The notes beneath the pieces were generated by a model, which saw only the letters and a list, made by a program, of their open reading frames with translations, did no database searches and was not told the origin of the DNA. The position numbers were made by a program, and so were the translations under genes. From the IMG/VR virus record IMGVR_UViG_3300021475_000042, positions 1 through 30,202 of that record: a DNA stretch of 30,202 nucleotides, one strand, 5' to 3'. The stretch comes from a virus. Shown in pieces: positions 22,018 to 29,536 of the stretch (position 1 is its first letter; each line of letters opens with the position of its first letter).

Positions 22018-23535
22018 TTATGCCGGGTCCTTGAGCGTCGGCGGTGCGTTCGCGCCGGTCGCCAGGGCTGGCCTGATGGCGGCGGCCTGCGACCACGTGG
22101 GATTGAGCGGTTGCGTCGAGTAAGGCGCCCCAGGCGAGCCTGGAACCCCGCTGAAGCCCCAATCCTGCGTCAGCAGCACCACCAGCGACTGAAGGTGCCG
22201 CATGTTGACGTCATGCTCGGCGATGACGCGGAACAGCGACTGATCGCGCTGGAATGACGACACCATGCCGGTCCCGTCGTTGTAGGCCGCGACATCAGAG
22301 GCATCGACCACCACGTTGTAGGTGTCGGCGATGATGAAATCCGCCATATCCACGAAGTAGATTTCGCTCGCCTTGGTAAAGGTGGTCATCACCAAGTTGG
22401 TCGGGATTTGCTGCGTGAGGCGCACCGGGTAGCCCTCAAACATGCCGCGCGCCATTTCCTCCTTGAAGTAAAACCCGCCGACCTGATCGCGGGCGGTCGA
22501 GATGAACCGCGCGAGCGTCGGCGCCATGATCCAGGTCGGGCGGATCATCCGGCTCATGCCGTTCTGCAGGGCGAGGATCGCGGCCGAGGCGCCGGCCAGG
22601 ATCGCGGTCAATTGGTCCCCCGGCGCGGGCGTCGCGGGCATCGCGGTGACGGTGATCAGGTTCGCCGGCAGCACAAGGTGACGCATTCCGATCGGCCCCT
22701 TGTCGGTGCCGTCGCCGCGCAGGAAGGCAAGGTCCTCACGGCGCGCAACGGTCTGCACCAGATCGTCACGCACGATTTCCTCGACGCCGATCGGCGAGCG
22801 TCGGATCAGGTCGTTGCTCACCGGAACCATCGCGGTCAGCTTCTTGGCCACGAGGTTCACATCGTCGAACCGCTCTTGCGAGATGCCGATATCGTCAAGC
22901 TCGTTTTGATAGGCGGCGGTCGCGCCACCAGCGAGGCGCGGAATGGTCAGGTTGCCCATCGGCATTCCGACCTCCATCGGGCCGGCGCCGCGCACAGCGG
23001 TCATCGCGCGAAGTAGCTCGATCAGGTCGGCCATGAAATCCTGCGGAATCAAGGCGCCGCCCTCGCCGGTCACCCCGGCATTGAGCGCGCGTGCCACGAT
23101 GTCATCGCCGAAGCGATTGGCGACGAACTCCGCGGCCTTTTCGAGCGAGACCTTGTTGAAGCTGGCATGCATGAGGCCAAGCACGTAGCGCGCGGCCTTG
23201 ATGCCCCGCTTGTCCTTCAGTCCGGCGTCGGGATCACGCTTCGCGGTCGCCATCGGGATACGCCAGCCCTGGCGGCGCAGGCCCTTGTCGTCCGCGTCCG
23301 AGTCCGGGTCGTCCGCGTCCTGTGCGCCCTCGGCAGCGGCCTGCATGGCAGCGGCGACGCGTTGCAGGCGCTGATCGATCGCGGCCAGTGAGGCGGCGAG
23401 TTCGTCGAATGTGTTCGTCTCCTCCTCGCTCGCCGGCTTGTCGTCAGAGTCTTCCTTAACGATGGCGCCCATCTTGGCGACGATTTCAGCGCGCCGACGC
23501 TTTAACTCTCGATGCTTCTCGGAAAGTCCAGCCAT
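22018..23535 (-). CDS. Major capsid protein, HK97-fold, with N-terminal scaffold domain (505 aa)
   Basis: Residues 1-~105 are helical and highly charged ('ELKRRRAEIVAKMGAIVKED', 'ELAASLAAIDQRLQRVAAAM'), the delta/scaffolding domain seen in HK97 gp5 precursors. It would be removed by the protease encoded upstream. The mature part shows 'GGALIPQDFMADLIELLRAMTAVRGAG', 'LTIPRLAGGATAAYQNELDDIGISQERFDDVNLVAKKLTAMVPVSNDLIRRS', 'EEIVRDDLVQTVARREDLAFLRGDGTDKGPIGM' and 'YPVRLTQQIPTN', all standard HK97-type capsid motifs. The C-terminal ~45 residues (Pro/Ala-rich after 'VVLLTQDWGF') extend past the usual fold. Confidence in family is very high. Confidence 0.96.
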   Translation of the reverse strand: MAGLSEKHRELKRRRAEIVAKMGAIVKEDSDDKPASEEETNTFDELAASLAAIDQRLQRVAAAMQAAAEGAQDADDPDSDADDKGLRRQGWRIPMATAKRDPDAGLKDKRGIKAARYVLGLMHASFNKVSLEKAAEFVANRFGDDIVARALNAGVTGEGGALIPQDFMADLIELLRAMTAVRGAGPMEVGMPMGNLTIPRLAGGATAAYQNELDDIGISQERFDDVNLVAKKLTAMVPVSNDLIRRSPIGVEEIVRDDLVQTVARREDLAFLRGDGTDKGPIGMRHLVLPANLITVTAMPATPAPGDQLTAILAGASAAILALQNGMSRMIRPTWIMAPTLARFISTARDQVGGFYFKEEMARGMFEGYPVRLTQQIPTNLVMTTFTKASEIYFVDMADFIIADTYNVVVDASDVAAYNDGTGMVSSFQRDQSLFRVIAEHDVNMRHLQSLVVLLTQDWGFSGVPGSPGAPYSTQPLNPTWSQAAAIRPALATGANAPPTLKDPA

Positions 23536-23573
23536 GACCTTGGTCCTTGTGTGTGGGGTTAAGGGCGCGCGGA

Positions 23574-24263
23574 TCAGTCCGCCATCGCCATAGCCAGTTG
23601 GAACACGCGTCGGCGGCGTGCTCGTGCTCTTATTCGTTCTTCATTAAGAGCGGTCACTTCCTCGCCGCTCGTCGGGTTTGGTGTGGCAATCGCGGTGCCC
23701 TCACCGGGCAATGGTTCGTCGACCAACGCCTCGGGATTGGCGGGAACGGTGACGATCGACAGCTCGACCAGCTCCTGTTCCTCAAAGTCGATGCCGGGGA
23801 ACCAATCGTCGGCCCCGCGCTCCTTGTCGGTCGAATAGGTCCACTTCAGCGGGCGGAACCCGACCGAGGTCGCGGCGATGAACCCGGAGCGCGCGAGGCG
23901 ATACACGCTATCGGCGAACGCGCCGCCTTCCGGCATGTCGGCAGGGATGAACTCGACCGACGCCTTGAGCGCGCCGTCCTCAACAGCGACATCGAACCCG
24001 CGCCCGATCGGCAATAGCGACGAGTCATGCCCCCACAACACGACCGGGTTTTTCCGGTAGTTCGCGAGGTCCCAACCGCCGATGGCGATGGTGTCTTGCT
24101 CGCGATCCACCGAGGCGGTCGAGATCGTGAAGCGCAGCGCGCGCTTGTCGCTTTCGATGATGTCAGCGGGGGCGATGATCTGCTTGCGCACGCCGAACGC
24201 GGCGGCGGCGGAGCGACGGTTGCGGTTGAGCAGCTTGAACCGCGTCGCGCTAACGATCTGCAT
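23574..24263 (-). CDS. Prohead maturation protease, HK97 gp4-like (229 aa)
   Basis: The start is the ATG at 24263, with GGAGGTGA upstream and a 14-base overlap with the portal gene. Family motifs are 'DKRALRFTISTASVDREQDTIAIGGWDLANYRKNPVVLWGHDSSLLPIGRG' with H79, and 'SVYRLARSGFIAATSVGFRPLKW' with S133, the likely catalytic His/Ser pair of the U35/S78 herpesvirus-like protease fold. 'EQELVELSIVTVPANPEAL' completes the core. It should cleave the capsid delta domain during head maturation. The C-terminus ends in an Arg-rich stretch. The MCP gene starts 38 bases downstream; I see no terminator or promoter in that gap. Confidence 0.93.
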   Translation of the reverse strand: MQIVSATRFKLLNRNRRSAAAAFGVRKQIIAPADIIESDKRALRFTISTASVDREQDTIAIGGWDLANYRKNPVVLWGHDSSLLPIGRGFDVAVEDGALKASVEFIPADMPEGGAFADSVYRLARSGFIAATSVGFRPLKWTYSTDKERGADDWFPGIDFEEQELVELSIVTVPANPEALVDEPLPGEGTAIATPNPTSGEEVTALNEERIRARARRRRVFQLAMAMAD

Positions 24264-25575
24264 CGTCACCTCCCACTGTCGCGGGTTGCTTCGGCCCGGC
24301 CTGCTGACCGAGGGTTTCCGGCTTTGTCGGGTCGCCGGTGTTGAGCGGCACGCGGTAATCATCGCCGGTCCCGTCATCGATCGGGTCGAGGTTCTCGCGG
24401 GCGCGGACCTCGTTGCGGGACAACCAGCCGTTGAGCGTGCCGATTTGGTATGCCTGATACCGTTCCAGCAGCGGACCGCGCGTCATGTCGTCAAAGCTGA
24501 ACTTACATTGCAGCGTCATCCGTTCATCCTCGAATAACAGATGACGATCGAACAATTGTTCAATTGACCGCACAGTTGGCTTTAGTGCGCTGTCGACATA
24601 TTGCTGATTTTGTTGCTCTATGTTATTAAGCGTGGCCTTGTCGAGTTCGCCAACGCGGTGTGGTGGCACTCCATAGAGGCGGCAAATATCGACCACCTGG
24701 AACCGTCGCGTTTCGAGGAATTGCGAGTCCTCGTTGGTCATCGCGATCTTTTCAAAGTCCATACCTTCCTCAAGCACGGCGACCTTGTGCGAGTTCTGCA
24801 CACCGCTGTGCGTATCGCGCCATGAGTTGGCGATGCGCTCAGCGGCCTCTTTCGACAGTTGCCCCGGATGCTTGATCACGCCACCAATCTGGCCACCCTG
24901 GCGGAACAGGATGCCGCCGTGTTGCTGGGTTGCGAGCGCGAGGCCGATCACGTCCTGCGCGCACGCGATCGGCGATACGCCCACGTAGCTGTCCATCGAC
25001 ATGTTCTTAATGTGGATCATGTCGTCCGGCGGGATGACCAGCCCGTAGCCGAGGCGGCGCGAGTTGATGCGATACCAAAGCTCACCGTCCTCAGTGAGCA
25101 TCATCGTCACGCGATCCGGCGCGATCGGCACTAGCTCGATCGGATTACCGGCGCCGTCGCGATCGACCACGATAAACGCGTTGCCGCGCAGGCAGAGGGA
25201 GGTCAACGCGTAGGAAATGAGTTCAAACCACGTCTGCCAGCGGTTCGGCGCGGCAAACAGCCGGTTGAGCGGATGACGTGTCTCAATCTTCCATTTGAAA
25301 TTGGGCAGGCGGCGGCGAACGAACGGATCGAGCATCGCGATGTCCTGCGACACGCACCGCACGCACCCATAGAGCGCGGCCGACTGCAAGGCGGTAAACG
25401 GGGTAACGGGAACGCCGGTATTGCTGGCATAGCCGCCGAGCGCGGCATACAGCATCGGCTGCGGCCACCCCAGGCCCCCAAGGGTCGAGGTCGGGCCGCT
25501 GGCATCCTTCACAACGGCGGGGAGCGTGAGGCGAGGCTCACGCGGCGTGCCTTGCAGCACGCCGTATGCACGCAT
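24250..25575 (-). CDS. Portal protein, HK97 gp3-like (441 aa)
   Basis: The pattern 'ALQSAALYGCVRCVSQDIAMLDPFVRRR', 'HPLNRLFAAPNRWQTWFELISYALTSLCLRGNAFIVVDRDGAGNPIELVPIAPDRV', 'DDMIHIKNMSMDSYVGVSPI' and 'LETRRFQVVDICRLYGVPPHRVGELDKATLNNIEQQNQQYVDSALKPTVRSIEQ' is the full HK97-type portal signature. Twelve copies should form the DNA channel at one vertex. The ATG at 25575 has no obvious strong ribosome site; it starts four bases after the Pro/Gly-rich gene. The last 60 residues ('NLDPIDDGTGDDYRVPLNTG...') are the common polar tail. Confidence 0.95.
   Translation of the reverse strand: MRAYGVLQGTPREPRLTLPAVVKDASGPTSTLGGLGWPQPMLYAALGGYASNTGVPVTPFTALQSAALYGCVRCVSQDIAMLDPFVRRRLPNFKWKIETRHPLNRLFAAPNRWQTWFELISYALTSLCLRGNAFIVVDRDGAGNPIELVPIAPDRVTMMLTEDGELWYRINSRRLGYGLVIPPDDMIHIKNMSMDSYVGVSPIACAQDVIGLALATQQHGGILFRQGGQIGGVIKHPGQLSKEAAERIANSWRDTHSGVQNSHKVAVLEEGMDFEKIAMTNEDSQFLETRRFQVVDICRLYGVPPHRVGELDKATLNNIEQQNQQYVDSALKPTVRSIEQLFDRHLLFEDERMTLQCKFSFDDMTRGPLLERYQAYQIGTLNGWLSRNEVRARENLDPIDDGTGDDYRVPLNTGDPTKPETLGQQAGPKQPATVGGDDADR
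24266..24273 (-). promoter_or_regulatory. Ribosome binding site for the prohead protease
   Basis: GGAGGTGA on the minus strand lies two to three bases from the ATG at 24263, inside the end of the portal gene. It decides this start over an in-frame upstream reading that overlaps the portal. Confidence 0.65.
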
Positions 25576-25579
25576 GAGC

Positions 25580-26074
25580 TTAGACGGGCTTGGGCGCCGG
25601 TGTCGGCGGCGTCGGCGCGATCGGATGCGAGACCGTCAGCGACGGGTCGACGCACACATAGCGCCAGCCCACACCAGGGATGCCGGCGACGATCCAGAAC
25701 GTCTTGGACGGCAGGCCCTGATCAGGTCTGACAGGTCGCGTGCCGCCCCCAGGCAAGCCCTGGTCAGGCGCGGGAGGACTACCGCCCCCAGGCAAGCCCT
25801 GGTCGGGATGGATGGGTCCGCCCACGGGCGGCCAGATCGTCCCAGGCGGCACCCCTGGTGCAGGCTGGATCGGATGCGAGGGCGTCAGCGGTGGAAACAC
25901 CCCAGGCGGCGGGCGCGGCAGTCCGTTGTCGGGTCCAATCCCGCCGCCGACCGGCGGCAGGCCGTTGTCGATGCCGGCGCCGTCGCCCACGCCGAAACCC
26001 GGATCAACCGGCCCTTCGATCCCGTCGCGGGTTTCCACGTTCAGATATCCGCCGGTGATTCTAACACGCGTCAT
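25580..26074 (-). CDS. Pro/Gly-rich repeat protein between terminase and portal (164 aa)
   Basis: The start is the ATG at 26074, seven bases after AGGAGA. After 'TRVRITGGYLNVETRDGIEG' the protein is dominated by repeats of 'DNGLP' and 'PDQGLPGGG' in Pro/Gly-rich sequence. The C-terminus has a short ordered-looking segment, 'TFWIVAGIPGVGWRYVCVDPSL'. I recognise similar proteins (PDQGLP/DNTLP repeats plus 'W.v.GiPG.GW.Y.CVDPSL') from alphaproteobacterial phages, where they are annotated as hypothetical. No enzymatic motif is visible. Its place between terminase and portal suggests a structural or packaging-related role, perhaps a flexible multivalent linker; this is inference. Confidence 0.7.
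   Translation of the reverse strand: MTRVRITGGYLNVETRDGIEGPVDPGFGVGDGAGIDNGLPPVGGGIGPDNGLPRPPPGVFPPLTPSHPIQPAPGVPPGTIWPPVGGPIHPDQGLPGGGSPPAPDQGLPGGGTRPVRPDQGLPSKTFWIVAGIPGVGWRYVCVDPSLTVSHPIAPTPPTPAPKPV
25743..25804 (-). repeat. 23-bp direct repeat pair in the Pro/Gly-rich gene
   Basis: Identical 23-base copies lie at 25743-25765 and 25782-25804, 39 bases (13 codons) apart. They encode the PDQGLPGGG units. A degenerate third copy begins near 25712. The repeat period keeps the reading frame. Confidence 0.85.
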
Positions 26075-26081
26075 AGGCAAC

Positions 26082-26087
26082 TCTCCT
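26082..26087 (-). promoter_or_regulatory. Ribosome binding site for the Pro/Gly-rich gene
   Basis: AGGAGA on the minus strand lies seven bases before the ATG at 26074. It favours this start over the TTG two codons upstream. The 54-base gap after the terminase gene (26075-26128) holds nothing else that I can identify. Confidence 0.7.
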
Positions 26088-26128
26088 GGTTTCAGATGAA
26101 TCGATAGGCACGAGGTGCAAGGCCATCG

Positions 26129-27856
26129 TCAGCCAAGCGTCATTAGCCCGCGTGTTTCGTAAATTGACGATGTAGATACGTTCGTCATGGCGCGGGCAAT
26201 GCACATGATCAGCGCCACGGCGGCGTCAATCTTGTTCTCTGGTCGAGCTTTGCGCGGAAAGACGTTGCCCCGCGCGTCATAGTGTCCGACCACGTTGCCG
26301 ATGCACCACGTCAGCGGGCCGTTGCCGTCGTGACGGATGCGACCGGAGCGGATCGAGGCTTCGAGTTCCTTGGTCGGCTCGCTGAAATTTTGCGTGTTGC
26401 TGCGGAACTCGACCATGGGCACGCGTTCGGCCTGGAGGCGTTGCGCAAGCTGGGTTGATCCCCACGGATCGTAGGCCATCGAGAGCACGTTGAAGCGGCG
26501 GCAATAGTCGACGCAATCGGCCTCGATCACGCCGAAGTCGGTTTCATTTCCGGGCGTGATCACCAACTCATTGGCGTTCGCCCAGGCGGGATAGGACGGA
26601 TTGCGCGCCTCCATCATGGCGGCTTCGTTCAGGTAGCAGCGCGAGAACGCCACGTAACCGAGTCCGTCCGGGAATAGCGCGACCACGGCGGCGAGGTCGG
26701 ACTTACTGGCGAGGTCGAGGGCGAGGTGACACTCGCGACCTTCGAAATCCTCGATCCGCAGCGACGGATCAGCGCACGCGGTCCATGCGCGGGTCGAGAA
26801 CAGCGCTTCGTCGGCACCGATCCAGATGTTGAGGTGACGGGTGCGCGCGGCGGCTTCCAGCGCGGGGTTGTTCCTGGCCTGTCGCATGATGGCGCGGATC
26901 GCGTCGGGCTGGACGGCGAGGCCCCAACCGGGATTGGCCTTGATCCAGGTCGCTTCTTCCCACGGATCATCCGTATCGTCGACGGAATAGATGATGCCGA
27001 ACAGGCGATCGTCCTGTTGCGTGTCTAAAACGACGCGGAGCACGTAATCCCAGATTTGCCGACCGATGCCCGAGCTATTGGCGGTCGCCGTGCTGATCGA
27101 GAGCAGGAACGGCTGGCGCCGCTTGCCCATCGAGGTCGTTAACACGTCGTAAACCTCGCTGGTGCGGTGCGAGGCGATTTCATCGCACACGGCGACGGTG
27201 ACGTTGTGTCCGTCCAGCGCTTTTGCGTCGGAACTGATCGGAACGAACTTCGATGCACTCTCATTCTGGAATATCGCGTTCGCGGTGACACCGACGCCCC
27301 ATTCGCGTCGCATATCGGGTGATCGGCGCACCATGTTTTGCGCGGTATCGAACAGAATGCGTGCTTGGTCCCGTGTCACGGCGGCGGCGTAGCCCTCGGC
27401 ACCGCCTTCGCCCTCGCCGAAGGTCATATACATCGCGAGCGGCGCGGAGATGGTGGTTTTACCGTTGCCCTTGGGGACGAACACCGCGCCTTGACGAAAG
27501 CGGCGGGTCGAGGTGCCCCGTTCCATGAAGCCGAATACGTTCGTATATACCAGCTTCTGCCAGTCCATCAGATGGATCGGCTTTCCGGCCTCTGGCCCTT
27601 TGATGTTCGGCATTTGCTGCGCGAACAGCATGGCGAGGATCGCGGCGTCCTCATCGAACGACCAGGGCGAGTCTTTCCGGGTCGCCTCGGCATAATCACG
27701 GATGAAACGCTCGCAGGCGGTGCGGGCGTGGATCGAGGCGGACGTTGGATCGTCAGCGGTGCGTTGCGCGTAGGCCAGCGCGTCCTGGACGTAGCGGCGT
27801 GGATCATCGGCGGAGAGCGAGGGCGGTGCCCCACCGCCCTTAGCCCGTTTTGCCAC
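26129..27856 (-). CDS. terL: Terminase large subunit (575 aa)
   Basis: The start is a GTG at 27856 inside the end of the small-subunit gene (17-base overlap). The ATPase domain has Walker A 'VPKGNGKT' (127-134), Walker B 'VTVAVCDE' (219-226) and a coupling region 'LLSISTATAN' (251-260). The nuclease domain has three conserved-type acids: D381 in 'HLALDLASKSDLAA', D463 in 'MAYDPWGS' and D544 in 'NKIDAAVALIM'. This is the HK97/P27-associated terminase family. It packages DNA into the prohead through the portal and cuts concatemers. Length and motif spacing are normal, so it looks functional. Confidence 0.96.
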   Translation of the reverse strand: MAKRAKGGGAPPSLSADDPRRYVQDALAYAQRTADDPTSASIHARTACERFIRDYAEATRKDSPWSFDEDAAILAMLFAQQMPNIKGPEAGKPIHLMDWQKLVYTNVFGFMERGTSTRRFRQGAVFVPKGNGKTTISAPLAMYMTFGEGEGGAEGYAAAVTRDQARILFDTAQNMVRRSPDMRREWGVGVTANAIFQNESASKFVPISSDAKALDGHNVTVAVCDEIASHRTSEVYDVLTTSMGKRRQPFLLSISTATANSSGIGRQIWDYVLRVVLDTQQDDRLFGIIYSVDDTDDPWEEATWIKANPGWGLAVQPDAIRAIMRQARNNPALEAAARTRHLNIWIGADEALFSTRAWTACADPSLRIEDFEGRECHLALDLASKSDLAAVVALFPDGLGYVAFSRCYLNEAAMMEARNPSYPAWANANELVITPGNETDFGVIEADCVDYCRRFNVLSMAYDPWGSTQLAQRLQAERVPMVEFRSNTQNFSEPTKELEASIRSGRIRHDGNGPLTWCIGNVVGHYDARGNVFPRKARPENKIDAAVALIMCIARAMTNVSTSSIYETRGLMTLG

Positions 27857-28358
27857 CCCGGATCACTTTGAGAGCGGACCACGGATTGGCCACGATGTCA
27901 TCACCGCCCTTGTCCGCGTCGGGAACGTCGGCGTGCAGGCGCGGGCGTGCGGCGGGCGTAAAGCCCAGGTCCTGCGCGACGCGGATCATGGTCTTGGCCG
28001 TCTTGTCGAGGATGTCGTTGTAAGGCGACGGCATCAGGCCCATCGGTCCCTTGACCAACAACTTTAGTTTCGTATCTTGATCGATCATCGCCTGCATGAG
28101 CCGGGCGGTGTTCCAGCGGTCGCGGGCCTCGACCCAGACCATGAGGATGTCGCGATCAATCAGCTTGATCAGGCCGCGCGGCATGTGCGCGACGGCGTAA
28201 CGCCAGACCGCTTCCTGGTTGTCGGTCAGGTCCGAAGGCGGTTCGTCGAGGTCGCCGAGTGCGATCGGCTCACGCTTGCGGTCGCGGCCATGCTTGGTCG
28301 CGTTGAAGGTGCCTTGCACGTGATGCAGTGCGGTGGGCTTCGGGCGGCGTCCGGCCAT
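27840..28358 (-). CDS. terS: Terminase small subunit, P27 family (172 aa)
   Basis: The N-terminus MAGRRPKPTALHHVQGTFNA with 'KHGRDRKREPIALGDLDEPPSDLTDNQEAVWRYAVAHMPRGLIKLIDRDILMVWVEA' is the P27-type small terminase pattern. 'KGPMGLMPSPYNDILDKTAKTMIRVAQDLGFTPAARPRL' is the family's conserved C-terminal motif. It recognises the packaging site and regulates TerL. The ATG shares one base with the stop of the glycosyltransferase gene, so terminase translation is coupled to the upstream accessory genes. The short tail after 'ARPRL' is longer than in many relatives and overlaps the TerL start. Confidence 0.92.
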   Translation of the reverse strand: MAGRRPKPTALHHVQGTFNATKHGRDRKREPIALGDLDEPPSDLTDNQEAVWRYAVAHMPRGLIKLIDRDILMVWVEARDRWNTARLMQAMIDQDTKLKLLVKGPMGLMPSPYNDILDKTAKTMIRVAQDLGFTPAARPRLHADVPDADKGGDDIVANPWSALKVIRGGKTG

Positions 28359-29107
28359 TAGTTGATAATCTCAATCGCCCAGTCGTTGGTGGAGCGTTCC
28401 ACCGCGCGGATCACGCCGGGATAGGCGCGGGTCAGGCGGCGGATCGCGTCGCGTTCCATCGCTTGCGTGCGGTAATCATGACAACCGCCCTTGTCGTGCC
28501 AGTGCGAGTTTTGCCAGTAGAGGTAACGGGCGGCGACCACGCCCCCGTCCTCGCTGATCAGGCGGGCACAGAGTTCGTAATCCTCTTTCACCGGATACGC
28601 CTCATCGAACAGCGTGCGGCCGTCGTTGATGATGCCGCAGCACGAGGCGGTGATGTAGCTGCGGAAGCGGAAGGGGAAATACGGATACCAAGCGCGCAAC
28701 GAGCTTTCGGTCGACACGCCCCACACGCGGTAGTTCATCTGTTCGGTCACCTCGAACAGCTTGGCGAACTCGGTCAACCACGTGGCTTCGTCCAGCGGCG
28801 TTTTCAGCGAGGAATGGTCGAACACCTGGATCCAGCCCTGTTCGCGCACGTCGTCATCGATCATCACCACGCGCGGCGTGTCGGTGTGGCGGAGTATCCA
28901 GTTGCGGGTCGCGGTGATGCCACGGATCGCGTCGGGGACGGGCACCACGCTGCGGGCGCCTGCGTTGGCGTAGGCGGCGACCTCGAGCGCAGGGCAGTAG
29001 ACGGTGGCGGACGGCAGCACGTCCAGCGTATGCACCTTGCCGGCCCTCCCCTTGGACGGTATCGCGATTACCATCGGTGCGGGGGCGACGCGCGGGCGGC
29101 GTGTCAC
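28358..29107 (-). CDS. GT-A glycosyltransferase, TET-associated-like (putative DNA base glycosylation)
   Basis: A GTG start at 29107 makes a GTGA overlap with the gene upstream (249 aa). The GT-A fold start 'MVIAIPSKGRAGKVHTLDVLP' is followed by 'GITATRNWILRH' and 'RVVMIDDDV', the last giving the metal-binding DxD. A later 'FDEAYPVKEDYELCARLISEDGGVVAARYLYW' and 'HWHDKGGCHDYRT' complete the pattern. I associate this pattern ('IPS.GR....T...LP', 'GI..tRNWIL', 'mIDDD', 'KEDYElc.r') with the TET-associated glycosyltransferases that sugar-modify oxidised bases in phage DNA. No TET/JBP dioxygenase is in the window, so the acceptor could be another DNA base or a virion/cell-surface component. Confidence 0.65.
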   Translation of the reverse strand: MTRRPRVAPAPMVIAIPSKGRAGKVHTLDVLPSATVYCPALEVAAYANAGARSVVPVPDAIRGITATRNWILRHTDTPRVVMIDDDVREQGWIQVFDHSSLKTPLDEATWLTEFAKLFEVTEQMNYRVWGVSTESSLRAWYPYFPFRFRSYITASCCGIINDGRTLFDEAYPVKEDYELCARLISEDGGVVAARYLYWQNSHWHDKGGCHDYRTQAMERDAIRRLTRAYPGVIRAVERSTNDWAIEIIN

Positions 29108-29307
29108 TTGGCGATGCTCGCACGCACAGCGGCGTCTTTGGCTTCCAGGAGCTTGCGGAGCGCGGTGGAGCGTTCGGCGTTGCGCGGTAGGGTCGACATC
29201 AGTTCCAGCGCGAGGCGGTGGAAGCGCGAGGACACCAGTTGCAATTCGTTGGGGAGGTGTCCGAACTCGAAAAACTGCATGATCGGTTCATGGGTCGGGT
29301 CAGGCAT
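29104..29307 (-). CDS. Acb2/Tad1-like helical hairpin protein (putative anti-CBASS/anti-Thoeris sponge, 67 aa)
   Basis: The start is the ATG at 29307, preceded by GAGGG and overlapping the upstream gene by eight bases; a TTG further up has no such site. The protein 'MQFFEFGHLPNELQLVSSRF', then 'HRLALELMSTLPRNAERSTALRKLLEAKDAAVRASIAK', is a predicted two-helix hairpin. The 'HLP..LQ.vS..F..LA......LPrn.ER..ALRKLLEAKDAAVRA' pattern is a widespread phage family. It resembles the Acb2/Tad1 hairpin group ('p.SRE.sLAlt.LEEa...A.aaIAR'), whose members trap cyclic-nucleotide signals of CBASS and Thoeris. The link is by pattern only; a structural helper role is the alternative. Confidence 0.55.
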   Translation of the reverse strand: MPDPTHEPIMQFFEFGHLPNELQLVSSRFHRLALELMSTLPRNAERSTALRKLLEAKDAAVRASIAK

Positions 29308-29536
29308 ATCGTGCCCTCGGATCAATGATCACCGCCACGTCCCAGTCAGGTTCAAGCAGCAGCATTCGGACACCGGGAGCGATCACCCCGGCGAGCATGG
29401 CGCGGATGCGGTCGACGGCTTCCAGCGAAAGGTGATGGCCGCACTTCACCACGAGGATGTCACCCGGCAGAAGTTCCAGCTTGGCGATGTTCAGATCGAG
29501 GTCACGGACAGCGATGTGCGGGTCGCGTTCGGTCAT
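29300..29536 (-). CDS. Conserved small protein of unknown function (78 aa)
   Basis: The ATG at 29536 overlaps the ParB-like gene's stop as ATGA. The protein reads 'HIAVRDLDLNIAKLELLPGDILVVKCGHHLSLEAVDRIRAMLAGVIAPGVRMLLLEPDWDVAVII'. The alternating strand-helix-strand pattern ('L.L.pGDiLVvk....ls.e...ri...l.....pg...lvle.....') is known to me from small hypothetical proteins in many phages near structural or packaging genes. No function is established. It is tightly coupled to both neighbours. Confidence 0.65.
   Translation of the reverse strand: MTERDPHIAVRDLDLNIAKLELLPGDILVVKCGHHLSLEAVDRIRAMLAGVIAPGVRMLLLEPDWDVAVIIDPRARYA

Noticed and set aside
23536-23573. Promoter or terminator in the gap between protease and capsid genes
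   Set aside because: The 38-base gap shows no inverted repeat with a T-run and no convincing -35/-10 pair; only an AAGGA-like ribosome site is seen.
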